Shown here: piece after piece, positions 1 through 8,534 of the stretch | How positions within the stretch are numbered: position 1 is the first letter of the stretch | Layout of the letters: each line of letters starts with the position of its first letter | Source: Paucibacter sp. TC2R-5 | GTDB lineage: Bacteria; Pseudomonadota; Gammaproteobacteria; Burkholderiales; Burkholderiaceae_C | Direction of reading: 5' to 3' | NCBI RefSeq assembly: GCF_025717605.1 | Contig: NZ_JAJIRQ010000005.1 | Location: 310,001 to 374,000 of the forward strand | Length of the DNA stretch: 64,000 nt | Notes under the pieces: generated by a model | Seen by the model: the letters and a program-made list of their open reading frames with translations, nothing else | Told to the model about the DNA's origin: nothing | Database searches by the model: none | Program-made: the position numbers and the translations under genes

Positions 1-1116
1 CTCACAGACAGCTTGTACGTCTATGGCGGGGCCAGCGTCATCGCCAGCGGCTCGGTCGGGCAAGAGTTGTTTACCGATAAGACGCGCAGCCATGTGGCAC
101 TGGAAGATGCTTTCCTTGGCCTGGTCGGCGGCAGCACTACCGAACAAGGTGACCGTTTGGTCTATAACCTCTCAGCCGGACGGCAACGATTCAGCGTCGG
201 CGAGGGCATGATGCTGGTCAACACCGCCCAGAATGGTTTGAACCGGGCGGCGCTGCAGTCCAACCCGCGCTGGGCGGGCGATCAGGTCGTGTTGGCGCGC
301 CTGGCCTACAACGACTGGAAGCTCGAAGCCTTTCATATCGACCCGGACGAGTTGCCGGAGGTGGACTCCAAGACGCAAATCCAGGGCCTCAATGTCGAGA
401 CCACCGCGCTGAATGATTTCACGCTGGGTGTGATGGCGCTGCGGGTGCCCAAGTCGCAGGCGTCCTACTACACCACCAGCAGCCAGTTGCAGCGCGAAGG
501 GTTGCGGGCGTTGGACTTTCGTGTCCGCTGGCAACCGGCGCCCAGCGGCGGCGCAGGCCCCTTCATTGCCGCTGAATTTGCCCGTCAGACGCACAGCAAA
601 TTCGATATGCAGGCGCAGGGCTATTTCGGCGAATTCGGCTATGTATTTGCCAAGGCCGCCTGGTCGCCCACGCTCAGCTACCGCTATGCGCGCTTCACCG
701 GCGACAAGCCGGGCACAGAGCGTTTCGAGCGTTGGGACCCCTTGCTGTCGGGCGGTAATGGCGAGACCTGGGTGCAGGGCATCAACCATTTCAAGATCTT
801 TCAGGACTCCAATCTGATCGCGCACCGGGTGCAGGCGAGGCTGAGGCCGCAGCAGAACATCGAGCTGGTGCCGCAGTTCTGGCTGTTCCAGGCGGACTCG
901 CTGGCCAATCTGGGTGGCAACCCCGCCCTGTCGATGTTGCAGTCCAAACAAGTCGGCAAGGAGTTGAATTTGACGGCCAAGTATTTCTACTCCAGGAACG
1001 TGATGTTCCAGGGGCATGTGGCCGCGACCTATGCCGGCACAGCGATTGATCAGGGCCTGGGCGCGCATTCCAGCCCATGGCTCAGCACCATGTTCTTTGT
1101 GCGCGTCGGTTATTGA
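1..1116 (+). CDS. Alginate-export-type outer-membrane beta-barrel protein, 5' end outside window
   Basis: The reading frame is open from the first base, so the gene begins upstream and about 371 residues are visible. The protein consists of alternating short polar and aromatic stretches typical of a beta-barrel and ends in FVRVGY, an outer-membrane barrel terminus with a C-terminal aromatic residue. Spacing and composition resemble the alginate export (AlgE-like) porin family, which forms outer-membrane channels for anionic or organic solutes. The substrate cannot be read from the sequence. The SDR gene starts 35 bp downstream on the same strand and may be co-transcribed, so a small organic substrate is more likely than alginate. 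The family call is from pattern recognition only. Confidence 0.7.
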   Translation, partial: LTDSLYVYGGASVIASGSVGQELFTDKTRSHVALEDAFLGLVGGSTTEQGDRLVYNLSAGRQRFSVGEGMMLVNTAQNGLNRAALQSNPRWAGDQVVLARLAYNDWKLEAFHIDPDELPEVDSKTQIQGLNVETTALNDFTLGVMALRVPKSQASYYTTSSQLQREGLRALDFRVRWQPAPSGGAGPFIAAEFARQTHSKFDMQAQGYFGEFGYVFAKAAWSPTLSYRYARFTGDKPGTERFERWDPLLSGGNGETWVQGINHFKIFQDSNLIAHRVQARLRPQQNIELVPQFWLFQADSLANLGGNPALSMLQSKQVGKELNLTAKYFYSRNVMFQGHVAATYAGTAIDQGLGAHSSPWLSTMFFVRVGY

Positions 1117-1151
1117 AACCATTTTTTTTCCACAGCAAAAGGGAGTCAGCA

Positions 1152-2159
1152 ATGGAACGTCGTGATTTGATGAAGAGCGTGGCGGTGTTGGCGGCTGCGG
1201 GCGCAGCGGCCACTGGGTCCGGCAATGCGGCGGCGCAGTTTCAAGGCAAGCCGCAAGCCGGCGTCGGGGTGAAGGACATCGAGCCGGTGCCAAAGGATCA
1301 GTTCACGCCCGATCGCTTCAAGGGCAAGACCATGCTCATCACCGGCTGCGCCCGTGGCATGGGTGAGGCGGCTGCGATCCGCGCCGCGCGTGAAGGCGCC
1401 AATGTGGTGGGTGTCGACTGGATACCGGAGCTGGGCGCCCAGACGATTGAGCGCATCCGGGCTGCGGGCGGCAAGGCGGTGTTCGTGGCCGGCCATGTCG
1501 GCGAGACCGCGACCTGCGAGCGCATGGTCAAGACGGCTGTCGATACCTTCGGTGGCTTGGATCTGGCCATCAACAATGCCGGCGTGATGGACGGCGTGTA
1601 CTCGGGCGACCCGATTGATTTTGAGAAGCAGAAGTCGCTGATCTTCGCGCCCATCCATGAAGCCTCGGACGAATATTGGGACCGGGTGTTCCTGAGCAAT
1701 TCGGCCGGCGTATTTCGCAGCATGCGGGCGGAACTGAAACAGATGGTGGCGCAGGGGCGCGGAGGTGCGATCGTCAATGTGGGCTCGATCGCTGGGCTCA
1801 CCGGCTTGGCCGGCAACCCCGCTTATGTGGCCAGCAAACATGCGGTGACCGGCCTGACGCGCAATGCGGCGATCGACTATGCGCCCTACGGCATTCGCGT
1901 CAATTCGGTCAATATGGCCGCGACCGATACGCCTATGGTGGCGCGTGCAACCGAGCTGGTGATGGCCGCGAGCAAGGCGGCGAGCCGCCCCGGCATGGGC
2001 AGCATCAAGACGCAAAGCGTTCTGGCCTATGCGGACTCCAAGCGCCGCCCGGCCACGGTCGGTGAGCAGGTCGCGGTGATGCTGTTCATGCTGTCGAACG
2101 AAGCCTCCAACCTGACCGGCGCGGCTTACGCGACCGATGGCGGCTGGACCGCCTATTGA
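1152..2159 (+). CDS. SDR-family oxidoreductase with putative Tat signal
   Basis: A 335-residue short-chain dehydrogenase/reductase. The NAD(P)-binding TGxxxGxG motif is at about residues 64-71, NNAG lies in the middle, the catalytic Ser is in VGSIAG, and YVASK supplies the Tyr-x3-Lys pair, so the catalytic set looks complete. The ATG at 1152 is preceded by AAAGGGAG, which decides the start. The N-terminus has ERRDLMK followed by an Ala-rich hydrophobic stretch, which resembles a twin-arginine export signal and is unusual because most SDRs are cytoplasmic. It follows the outer-membrane barrel gene, suggesting a joint uptake and oxidation function. The substrate is unknown. Confidence 0.85.
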   Translation: MERRDLMKSVAVLAAAGAAATGSGNAAAQFQGKPQAGVGVKDIEPVPKDQFTPDRFKGKTMLITGCARGMGEAAAIRAAREGANVVGVDWIPELGAQTIERIRAAGGKAVFVAGHVGETATCERMVKTAVDTFGGLDLAINNAGVMDGVYSGDPIDFEKQKSLIFAPIHEASDEYWDRVFLSNSAGVFRSMRAELKQMVAQGRGGAIVNVGSIAGLTGLAGNPAYVASKHAVTGLTRNAAIDYAPYGIRVNSVNMAATDTPMVARATELVMAASKAASRPGMGSIKTQSVLAYADSKRRPATVGEQVAVMLFMLSNEASNLTGAAYATDGGWTAY

Positions 2160-2216
2160 CCACGTGGCGTTGGCCTTGCGGCCTCCAAGCTCTTCACTCG
2201 CAACAAAGGCCTCGCC

Positions 2217-2828
2217 ATGATCGAAATCCACCACCTGAACGAATCCCGCTCGCGCCGCATCACCTGGATGCTGGAGGAGCTGGGTCAGCCCTACGAAGTG
2301 ATCAGTTACCAGCGCGACGCCGTGACCCGCTTGGCGCCGCCCGAGCTGATGGCGATTCACCCGTTGGGCAAAGCGCCGGTGCTGCGTGATGGTGGGCTGG
2401 TGATGATCGAGTCGGGCGCCATCATCGAGTATCTGGTGCGCCGCTATGGCAATGGCCGCTTCGCGCCGGTGCTCGGCACACCGGACTACAACCGCTATAG
2501 CCAGTTCTTGCACTATGCCGAGGGCTCGGCGATGTTGCCGCTGATGCTCAAGCTTTATGTCGGGCGCCTGGGCGAAGCCGGCGCACCGCTGCAGCCGCGC
2601 ATCAGCAGCGAGTTGCAAAATCATCTGGGCTATCTGGAGAGTGAGTTGACCGGGCGGGACTACTTTGTCGGCGATCAGCTCAGCGGTGCTGATGTGCAGC
2701 TGTCCTTCGTCGCGCAGATCGCGATCAAAGGCGCGCCGGCCGAGGCTTATCCGAATTTGCGCCGCTTTGTCGCGATGCTGGAGGGGCGGCCCGCTTACAA
2801 AAAGGCGATTTTGCGCAGCGGGGCTTGA
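2217..2828 (+). CDS. Glutathione S-transferase family protein
   Basis: A 203-residue cytosolic GST of normal family length. The N-terminal thioredoxin-like domain (about residues 1-80) contains HHLNESRSRR, the loop that usually carries the glutathione-activating residue, then a KAPVL cis-proline region and an ESGAIIEYL glutathione-binding segment. The C-terminal helical domain contains a GDQLSGADVQLSF motif. The start ATG follows an AAAGG ribosome-binding site. It lies 57 bp after the SDR on the same strand and may belong to the same detoxification or catabolic unit. Substrate specificity cannot be inferred. Confidence 0.88.
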   Translation: MIEIHHLNESRSRRITWMLEELGQPYEVISYQRDAVTRLAPPELMAIHPLGKAPVLRDGGLVMIESGAIIEYLVRRYGNGRFAPVLGTPDYNRYSQFLHYAEGSAMLPLMLKLYVGRLGEAGAPLQPRISSELQNHLGYLESELTGRDYFVGDQLSGADVQLSFVAQIAIKGAPAEAYPNLRRFVAMLEGRPAYKKAILRSGA

Positions 2829-2934
2829 GCGTTCAGATCAACTCAAGCCAAGGAATCGGCAATTCGTCGCACAAGCTTGGCTGCCCGCAGAGGCGGGCGA
2901 CACAATCGCCGGCATTGACCCACTCCCTGACCCT

Positions 2935-3960
2935 ATGCCCATGCAAACTCGAATCCAAGGCCGTTCACGTACCTTCCTGGCTGCACTGACCTTGCTGACG
3001 GCGCTGGGCTCGGCTCAGGCCACCATCTTCAAGGACAAGGAACTCGACGCGCTCTCGGACGCGAACAAGTTTGCCGAGCTTGAGCGTTTGGCGCAGACGC
3101 GGCTGAAGGCCAATCCGGCCGATGCCGAGGCCAGCGCGGCCTTGTCGCTGGCGCTGTCTTCGCTTGATCCAAGCGACAGCAAGCGGGTCGAGGCTGGCGC
3201 AAAGCAGGCCAAGGTCTGTGTCGAGCAGCATCCGACGGTGGCGGTGTGTCAGCTGGTCACGGCACAAAGCCTGAATGTGCAGATGGGCAGCGCCGGCATG
3301 TTCAAGATGGCCTCGATGCTGGGTGACATCAAGGCGGCGCTGATCCGCACGCTGGAGCTGGAGCCAACGCAGGCGATGGCGCGCATCCAACTGGCCAAGC
3401 TCTATTTGTTTGCGCCAGGCATGCTGGGCGGCAGCGTCGCCAAGGCGCGAGAGCTGGAGGCGGCGGTGCGTAACAGCCAGCCCGAGCAGGCTCGGATCAT
3501 CCGCATCTACATTGCCGCCGAGGGCAAGAAATGGGCCGAGATGGAGGCCGAGTTGCTGGCGCTCAAACCCGCCAAAGACGCGACACTGCTGGACGAATCA
3601 CGCAACGCCTATTTGCAGCTGGCCACGCATTACCTGAAGGACGATAAAGACTTCGCCAAGGCCAAGAGCTTGTTCGAGCAACTGCAGCGCGAGCAGCCTG
3701 CTCAGGCGGCCGGCGTCTATGGGCTGGGGCGAGTGCAGGCCGAGATGGGTCAGGCCGACGAGGCGGTGCGGCTGTTCGAACGCGCCAGGACGCTCGAAGG
3801 TGCGGATGATTTGCCTATCGATCACCGCCTGGGTGACGCTTTGCTGGCCAAGGGCGACAAGCCGCAAGCCAAGGCCGCCTATGAGCGCTTCCTCACCAAG
3901 AAGAATGCTAACCCCAATAACGTTGAGGCCGCACGCAAGAGCCTGGCCAAGCTGAGCTGA
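2935..3960 (+). CDS. Exported tetratricopeptide-repeat protein
   Basis: About 341 residues from the ATG at 2935; an ATG two codons later (2941) is equally possible and neither has a strong ribosome-binding site. The N-terminus is a signal peptide ending near GSAQA. The rest is helical and repeat-rich, with TPR-like units such as the stretch around AAGVYGLGRVQAEMGQADEAVRLFERA near the C-terminus, so a periplasmic protein-protein interaction scaffold is likely. The frame is open upstream to 2665 inside the GST gene, but that extension has no coding character. No specific partner can be named. Confidence 0.75.
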   Translation: MPMQTRIQGRSRTFLAALTLLTALGSAQATIFKDKELDALSDANKFAELERLAQTRLKANPADAEASAALSLALSSLDPSDSKRVEAGAKQAKVCVEQHPTVAVCQLVTAQSLNVQMGSAGMFKMASMLGDIKAALIRTLELEPTQAMARIQLAKLYLFAPGMLGGSVAKARELEAAVRNSQPEQARIIRIYIAAEGKKWAEMEAELLALKPAKDATLLDESRNAYLQLATHYLKDDKDFAKAKSLFEQLQREQPAQAAGVYGLGRVQAEMGQADEAVRLFERARTLEGADDLPIDHRLGDALLAKGDKPQAKAAYERFLTKKNANPNNVEAARKSLAKLS

Positions 3961-3974
3961 GCTATGCCTCAGCT
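3955..3974. terminator. Hairpin spanning two convergent stop codons
   Basis: Perfect 7-bp arms AGCTGAG and CTCAGCT with a 6-nt loop lie across the stop codons of the TPR gene (+) and the methyltransferase gene (-). There is no T-run on either side, so this is a transcript-end hairpin rather than a classic intrinsic terminator. Confidence 0.4.
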
Positions 3975-4630
3975 ACTTGCTTGGTGAACTGCAGCCAAAT
4001 TTCGGGCTCCCGGTAGCTGTCAAAGCTGACCTTGAGCAGCTTGAAGCCAGCGCTTTCAAAGTAGCGAATCACGGTGGCCCCTTCGTCTTCGATCGGGGTG
4101 CCGAGCTCGTATTTGGCGCCGTGTGCTTCGTCGTTCCAGTTGCCCGGATCGGGGTAGGGCAGCACGACGAGGAGTGCGCCCTCGGCATGCAAGATGCGGT
4201 GAAACTCGGCCAGCACCTTGGCCGGCTCGTAGGCATGCTCGAGCGAATGGGACGAGTAGACGATGTGGAAGGCCCCGTCCTCAAAGCAGCCGAGATCATG
4301 CATATCGCATTCCATCACCGGGTAGCCGCTTTGCCGTGCCATCTCCAGCTTGGCGGGGTTGAGTTCCACGCCGACTAGATTGGTAAAGCCCATTCTTTTG
4401 AAGTGGCGCAGGCCCACGCCGTCGCCGCAGGCAATGTCGGCAATGCGCAGATCGTGCGGCAGGTCGGCAAAGGTGGCGTTGAGGTAGCGCTGTTGGCCCA
4501 GCTCCCATTTGGGCACCGAGATCTCATGCGAGGCCCATTTGTCCGTCTGGTAGCCCAGATAGGTCTGGTAGTCCGGGACGATGTCCTGGTAGGTTTTGGT
4601 GGCCTGTTGCGGGCCGGACGCTGAGCTCAT
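3962..4630 (-). CDS. Class I SAM-dependent methyltransferase
   Basis: A 222-residue protein with the Rossmann-type SAM-binding core. Motif I is IADIACGDGVGLRHF, followed by an acidic end of strand 2 in VGVELNPAK, then CDMHDLG and YSSHSLEHAYEP, the motif typical of Methyltransf_11/25 families. The ATG is preceded by GGAG in the transcript direction. The acceptor is unknown. It is convergent with the TPR gene, the two stops being almost adjacent. Confidence 0.82.
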   Translation of the reverse strand: MSSASGPQQATKTYQDIVPDYQTYLGYQTDKWASHEISVPKWELGQQRYLNATFADLPHDLRIADIACGDGVGLRHFKRMGFTNLVGVELNPAKLEMARQSGYPVMECDMHDLGCFEDGAFHIVYSSHSLEHAYEPAKVLAEFHRILHAEGALLVVLPYPDPGNWNDEAHGAKYELGTPIEDEGATVIRYFESAGFKLLKVSFDSYREPEIWLQFTKQVAEA

Positions 4631-4725
4631 GCGGGTCTCCGTTTGCCGGGATCACAGAAGTCAATACGGTAGCGACCGCTCCATGACTCGATCGTCGGAA
4701 AAGACGGCAGGCCGCAAGCTATCTG

Positions 4726-5109
4726 TCAAAGACCTAACCAAGGGCTGCGTTTGACCGACACCGCCACCATATAGGCCAAGAGCAGCAGCGAGACGAAATA
4801 GGCCGGCAGGTGGAAACGGTTGCTGCCCATCGCCATATGGGCGCTGAAGGTGTAGGCCGCCAGGGCCAGCAGCTTGGCCAGCAGCCAGCCGTCACGCAAG
4901 AACGGGTTCAGGTAGAGCAGCACCCACAGGCTCAGACCGGTGATGGTCAGCAAAAAGTCGATGCCAAACACCAGCGTGCGCACGCGCTCGTCCATCACCC
5001 AGGGTGCTCCGAACTGAAAGAGCAGACCGCGCACCAAAAACATCACCACGCTGGCCCAGGCCAGCACGGCGTGTATCTGACCCATCTGAAAATCAAAGGA
5101 ATAGCCCAT
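4726..5109 (-). CDS. SirB2-family integral membrane protein
   Basis: A 127-residue protein starting at the ATG at 5109, which follows AGAGGTG; an upstream in-frame extension to 5247 lacks membrane or domain character. Four hydrophobic helices are visible, with IHAVLAWASVVMFLVRGLLF first and WLLAKLLALAAYTFSAHMAMG third. This pattern matches the SirB2 family, named from Salmonella SirB but of unknown biochemical function. It lies downstream of the sigma-factor operon on the same strand, separated by 168 bp. Confidence 0.75.
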   Translation of the reverse strand: MGYSFDFQMGQIHAVLAWASVVMFLVRGLLFQFGAPWVMDERVRTLVFGIDFLLTITGLSLWVLLYLNPFLRDGWLLAKLLALAAYTFSAHMAMGSNRFHLPAYFVSLLLLAYMVAVSVKRSPWLGL

Positions 5110-5277
5110 GGCCTCGCACCTCTCGTTCGGGCGATAGCTTGGGCCAGTGGGCCTCCCGCTGTCAAGCCGGGCTTGCCATGAGTGGCGAAGCTTGATGTGT
5201 TTGGGAGAAGCGCTTGAACAAGCCGCAGCAGCAAGCCGCTGTGCCAAACCGCTCTACCAAACCGCTGTACCAAATCG

Positions 5278-5634
5278 TTAGAGTTGTGATCCTTTGATTT
5301 TCTCGCGCTCGGTCTTGTCGACTTCGAAAGACAGTCGAGCGGGTTTTTGGCAATCGGCAGGCTCTGCGGCCGAGCTCTTGCTCAGGCATTCGCTGCGCGC
5401 TCGGCTTTGCTCGCTTGAATAGACGCTGCTGCTGTGCTTGTCTCCTTTGGCGATAGTTTCAAACAAACCCATCAGCCAGCACATCGGGCAGCCGCGCAGC
5501 AGCAAAAGGGCGCCGACCAGTGCCAAGCCGGAACCGATGGCGCCCAAACCCTTGAGCATCAAGGCGGCGGCGATCAGCGCAAAAGCTGCCGCGCCGCGCA
5601 AGAGGTGAAGAGAAACCGAACTGCTGCAAAACAT
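5278..5634 (-). CDS. Small membrane protein with CPMC motif, DUF2892/YgaP-like
   Basis: A 118-residue protein. One hydrophobic hairpin (about residues 10-50) contains RGCPMCWLMGLFE at its end, resembling the membrane anchor of YgaP-like proteins (DUF2892) where a Cys-Pro-containing turn joins two helices. A hydrophilic tail of about 60 residues contains two more cysteines. Its start lies 2 bp beyond the stop of the ECF sigma gene, so the two are translationally linked. A redox or metal role for the CPxC pair, or sigma sequestration by the polar tail, is inference. Confidence 0.65.
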   Translation of the reverse strand: MFCSSSVSLHLLRGAAAFALIAAALMLKGLGAIGSGLALVGALLLLRGCPMCWLMGLFETIAKGDKHSSSVYSSEQSRARSECLSKSSAAEPADCQKPARLSFEVDKTEREKIKGSQL

Positions 5635-5636
5635 GT

Positions 5637-6218
5637 TTAAGCGTCCTTGTTGACTTCGAAGGAGCGCGGCTCGAGCGCGCCGTCCTTCATCCAATAGCCG
5701 CTGGCCATCAAATGCTCACGCACCTGCGCGCGTGCCCGGTGCAAGCGGCTCTTTACCGCTTCCAGGCTGAGCCCCAGTTGCGCGGCCACTTCCGGCGCGG
5801 TCAGCTCATGCACATCGCGCAGCAACAAGACCTCGCGGTAGGGCGGGGTGAGTCGCTCCATGGCGCGCACCAGGTCGAGCCGCAGATCGGTGGGCACGGC
5901 CGCTGCGGCTGGCATGTCTTGCGGCGCCAACTCGTCCAGATCCTCGGCCTTGCTGCGTAGGCGGAACAGTCGGTAGCACTCGCGCTCGACGATCCGAAAC
6001 ATCCAGGTGGCAAAGGTGGCGGCGGTGCGCAACGCGCCAATCTTGCGGTAGAGCTGCCAAAGCGCGATTTGCACAGCGTCCTCGGCATCCTCGGTGGTGG
6101 AGCAAGTACGCCGGGCGAAGCGTTTCAGGTCCGGCTGGCAGACGCTCAGCAGGCTTGAAACGGCACCTGCTTCGCCCCGCGCAGCGGCTTCAATCAATTG
6201 CGCTTTGGCAGCGATCAT
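5637..6218 (-). CDS. ECF-type RNA polymerase sigma factor
   Basis: A 193-residue sigma-70 family protein of the extracytoplasmic-function class. Region 2 includes DAEDAVQIALWQLYRKI and TWMFRIVERECYRLFR, and region 4 includes the helix-turn-helix ELTAPEVAAQLGLSLEAVKSRLHRAR. The start at 6218 is supported by GGAG upstream. The gene sits between two small CPxC membrane proteins with spacings of 4 bp and 2 bp. No recognisable anti-sigma gene is adjacent, so one membrane protein may serve that role (inference). Confidence 0.92.
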   Translation of the reverse strand: MIAAKAQLIEAAARGEAGAVSSLLSVCQPDLKRFARRTCSTTEDAEDAVQIALWQLYRKIGALRTAATFATWMFRIVERECYRLFRLRSKAEDLDELAPQDMPAAAAVPTDLRLDLVRAMERLTPPYREVLLLRDVHELTAPEVAAQLGLSLEAVKSRLHRARAQVREHLMASGYWMKDGALEPRSFEVNKDA

Positions 6219-6222
6219 CGGT

Positions 6223-6432
6223 CTATTTCTCCAGGTAGCGGCGGCCAACCATCGCACAGGCCGGGCAAAAGCCGACGAAGGCGGTCAGCACCATTGTGGC
6301 GGCGGTGGCGATGGCTAAGTAAGTCACGATGCCTGTCGTAAGGCCGCCGAGTATGGCCGCGGTGATGGCCACACCCATGGCGATGCGTAGGGCGCGTTCC
6401 CAGGTGGGTAGATTGCGTTTGAGGAAGAACAT
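6223..6432 (-). CDS. DUF2892/YgaP-type small membrane protein
   Basis: A 69-residue protein with ERALRIAMGVAITAAIL and a second hydrophobic helix, joined to a GFCPACAMVGR motif near the C-terminus. This matches the DUF2892 family found as the membrane anchor of YgaP rhodaneses or as stand-alone proteins. It is the first gene of the sigma-factor operon, ending 4 bp before the sigma start. No rhodanese domain is present, so enzymatic activity is not expected. The CPAC pair recalls CPMC in the third gene of the operon. Confidence 0.75.
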   Translation of the reverse strand: MFFLKRNLPTWERALRIAMGVAITAAILGGLTTGIVTYLAIATAATMVLTAFVGFCPACAMVGRRYLEK

Positions 6433-6758
6433 GATGAAAGAGTCCTAGGTTCAGGTGGATGACCTAGACCTAGAGGCGCAGTGCTTCGAAAAGGATTCAA
6501 AAGGGAGCGAAAAAGATTGAAAAAGTTTTCGGTAAAGAAAATTCACCAAAGCTGAACCGTTTGGCGCCTCGTCCGCCTCTTGGCCAACGCTCGCGCGATC
6601 TTGGCGGCGCTGCCCATCCAAGGACAAGCTGCGCGAATTCATTCGCACGGCTTTGTAATCGCTTAAGAAGCAAGGCGCTGCTCGGCACCTCAGTTGTCAT
6701 GGCCCTCCGCGAGCCGGGCTAAAGGGTCCGAGAATCCTTGCTCACATCAGGAGAAATC
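6433..6758. other. Divergent intergenic region, 326 bp
   Basis: Lies between the sigma operon (-) and the VOC gene (+). It holds the inverted repeat near 6445-6473, an AT-richer stretch around 6490-6560 likely to include the sigma operon promoter, and the VOC ribosome-binding site. Short open frames here have no family resemblance and I do not call them genes. Confidence 0.5.
6445..6473. promoter_or_regulatory. CTAGGT/ACCTAG inverted and direct repeat upstream of sigma operon
   Basis: CTAGGT at 6445-6450 faces ACCTAG at 6462-6467, which is repeated directly at 6468-6473. The cluster lies 13-41 bp upstream of the first start codon of the DUF2892-sigma operon, so it could be an operator or leader hairpin. 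No regulator is assigned. Confidence 0.35.
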
Positions 6759-7178
6759 ATGCTTCCAGCACTGCAGAGAATTGACCACATCCATGTTTTC
6801 GTCTCCGATCGGGCGGCGGCCGAAGCCTGGTATGGCACCGTCCTGGGCCTCAGCCGGATCAAAGCCCTTGAGTTCTGGGCGGCGGACGGCGGCCCTCTGA
6901 CCCTGTCTGACCGGTCAGGCATGGTTCATCTTGCCTTGTTCGAGCGGCAACCCGAGCGCTGCCGATCGACGATCGCCCTGGCGGCTAATGCCGGCGACTT
7001 TCTGGCCTGGCGGGCGCATTTGGCGGCGGCGCTGCCAGTGCCCGTGAGCTTGGAGGACCACCAAGTCTCATGGTCGCTGTACTTCAACGACCCCGACGGC
7101 AATCCCTTTGAGATCACCAGCTATGACTACGCCGAACTGGCATCGCAGTTGGGGCTGGGGCGCAACGCTCAAGCTTGA
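6759..7178 (+). CDS. VOC-family (glyoxalase/bleomycin resistance-like) protein
   Basis: A 139-residue protein with the paired beta-alpha-beta-beta-beta fold of the vicinal oxygen chelate superfamily. IDHIHVFVSDRAAAEAWYGTVLGL begins the first module, and WSLYFNDPDGNPFEITSYDY ends the second with the usual metal-ligand glutamate. The ATG at 6759 follows AGGAGAAATC, so an upstream TTG at 6738 is not needed. The reaction is unknown; relatives include glyoxalase I, fosfomycin-resistance proteins and extradiol dioxygenases. Confidence 0.82.
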   Translation: MLPALQRIDHIHVFVSDRAAAEAWYGTVLGLSRIKALEFWAADGGPLTLSDRSGMVHLALFERQPERCRSTIALAANAGDFLAWRAHLAAALPVPVSLEDHQVSWSLYFNDPDGNPFEITSYDYAELASQLGLGRNAQA

Positions 7179-7211
7179 TTGAATCAATCGCGAATCATTG
7201 GCAGCAAATTC

Positions 7212-7520
7212 ATGAAGCTCATTTCGATCGCGGTCGAGCAAGACCCAGATAGGCAGACAAGGAACACCGTACAGACAGGACTGTTCGACGCGATGTTTGT
7301 CGCGGCGCGCGATTCGCATGTAAACCTGATCGGCGGCCTTGTGGGCGAAGCCTATGGGGGCTGGATTAGCTTCACCGCAGTTTGGGTGCGCCAACTCAGC
7401 GCCGGTTTGATGATTCTCTTGGCGCCCGAGGCGGGTCGGGTCGGTCTATTGCGTTTGATTGAGCGCCTGCATGCGGGTGAGCCGTTTGAACTCTCCAGGG
7501 CCGGCCCGGCTCTTCGGTAA
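7212..7520 (+). CDS. Unrecognised small protein, doubtful
   Basis: An open frame of 102 residues from the ATG at 7212 (a TTG start at 7179 is also possible), filling the gap between VOC and GNAT genes. The N-terminal MKLISIAVEQDPDRQTRNTVQTGLFDAMF looks moderately protein-like, and a hydrophobic stretch follows. I recognise no family and see no ribosome-binding site. It may be a lineage-specific gene, a decayed gene or chance coding in GC-rich DNA. The opposite strand frame is no better. Confidence 0.3.
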   Translation: MKLISIAVEQDPDRQTRNTVQTGLFDAMFVAARDSHVNLIGGLVGEAYGGWISFTAVWVRQLSAGLMILLAPEAGRVGLLRLIERLHAGEPFELSRAGPALR

Positions 7521-7555
7521 AGTTCGCCGATTCTTCGCGCGAATGCAGCTTAGCC

Positions 7556-7969
7556 ATGACTCAATTCGAACTCTTCAGTGAACTGCCCACGGCCGACGCC
7601 TTCAAGGCGCTCTACGACACCACAGGCTGGGGGCCGGCTTCGCGCGACACTGCGTTTTACCAAGCTGCACTGGCCGGCTCCTGGCGGGCGCGCGCGGCCT
7701 ATGCCGAGGGGCAATTGGTCGGGTTTGTGCGCGCGATCTCCGACGGGCATCTGCACGCCTTCATCACCGAGATGATTGTGCGCCCAGAGTTCCAGGGCCA
7801 AGGCGTCGGCGCGGCCTTGCTGGGCGCCATCATTGCGGATTGCCAGGCTGCCGGGCTGGACGATATCCAGTTGTTTTGCGCCAAGGGAAAGTCGGCGTTC
7901 TACCAGCGCCACGGCTTTGTCAGCCGACCAGATGATGCTCCTGGTATGCAGTTCAAGCCGGCAGGGTAA
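7556..7969 (+). CDS. GNAT-family N-acetyltransferase
   Basis: A 137-residue protein with the GNAT fold. Motif A is EMIVRPEFQGQGVGAALL, the acetyl-CoA pyrophosphate loop Q/RxxGxG/A. The C-terminal FCAKGKSAFYQRHGF is the usual beta-bulge and Tyr-containing acid helix. Length is normal for compact GNAT enzymes. The acceptor, a small molecule amine or protein, cannot be deduced. Confidence 0.88.
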   Translation: MTQFELFSELPTADAFKALYDTTGWGPASRDTAFYQAALAGSWRARAAYAEGQLVGFVRAISDGHLHAFITEMIVRPEFQGQGVGAALLGAIIADCQAAGLDDIQLFCAKGKSAFYQRHGFVSRPDDAPGMQFKPAG

Positions 7970-8056
7970 GCCGCTTTGCCTCTGGGGCTGCGGTCGATAT
8001 AGTCAGCCCGGGCGGGCGAGGCCCGGCCGCTCTACTGATTTGAAAGGCACTGCTCG

Positions 8057-8485
8057 ATGAACGCAAAGACTCTTAAACTACTGGCGGCCGGATTGGCCCT
8101 GCTGGGTTCAAGCGCACTCTTGCTGGCACAAGCGCCGGCCCCCGCCCCCGCTCTAAGTCGCACCGTGGTCGCCACCGCCGATGTGTCGGTGCCGAACCGG
8201 CAGGCGGTGATCGCGCGAGTCGAAGTGGCGCCGGGCGGCGTGGCCGGCTGGCATACCCATCCCGGTGACGAAATGAGTTATGTGATGGAGGGCGAGGCGG
8301 TGCTCTTGATCGCCGGTCAGCCGCCGCGCCATGTGGCGACGGGCCAGGCTTTTGTGGTGCCGGCCGGCGTCGTGCACAGTGCACGCAACGAAGGTGGCGT
8401 AACGGCCAAGCTGGTCGGCGTCTATGTGGTCGAGAAAGGCCAGCCTCTGGCCTCGCCCGCCTCGGCACCATCGGCTGGTCTTTGA
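8057..8485 (+). CDS. Secreted cupin-domain protein
   Basis: A 142-residue protein with a signal peptide (about residues 1-25) followed by a single cupin barrel. The first cupin motif is GWHTHPGDEMSYVMEGE and the second contains FVVPAGVVHSARNEG, giving the usual His/His/Glu/His metal-binding set. Its ATG is preceded by AAAGG. Enzymatic function is not evident; exported single-domain cupins are often annotated only as cupin 2. A GC-rich dyad at 8008-8026 lies just upstream. Confidence 0.85.
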   Translation: MNAKTLKLLAAGLALLGSSALLLAQAPAPAPALSRTVVATADVSVPNRQAVIARVEVAPGGVAGWHTHPGDEMSYVMEGEAVLLIAGQPPRHVATGQAFVVPAGVVHSARNEGGVTAKLVGVYVVEKGQPLASPASAPSAGL

Positions 8486-8534
8486 TCGGCTAACCAAGGC
8501 CAAGCCAATATGGCCCAGACCTTGGCTTCCGACT

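Noticed and set aside
172-1293. 373-codon minus frame opposite the barrel protein
   Set aside because: No domain signature and it overlaps the barrel frame and SDR start, both of which have coding support.
6451-6648. 65-codon minus frame in the sigma-VOC gap
   Set aside because: No ribosome-binding site and the sequence is Ser/Arg-rich without resemblance to a family.
8008-8026. CCGGGC/GCCCGG dyad between GNAT and cupin genes
   Set aside because: Simple GC-rich dyad without T-run, common in GC-rich DNA; not enough to call a terminator or operator.
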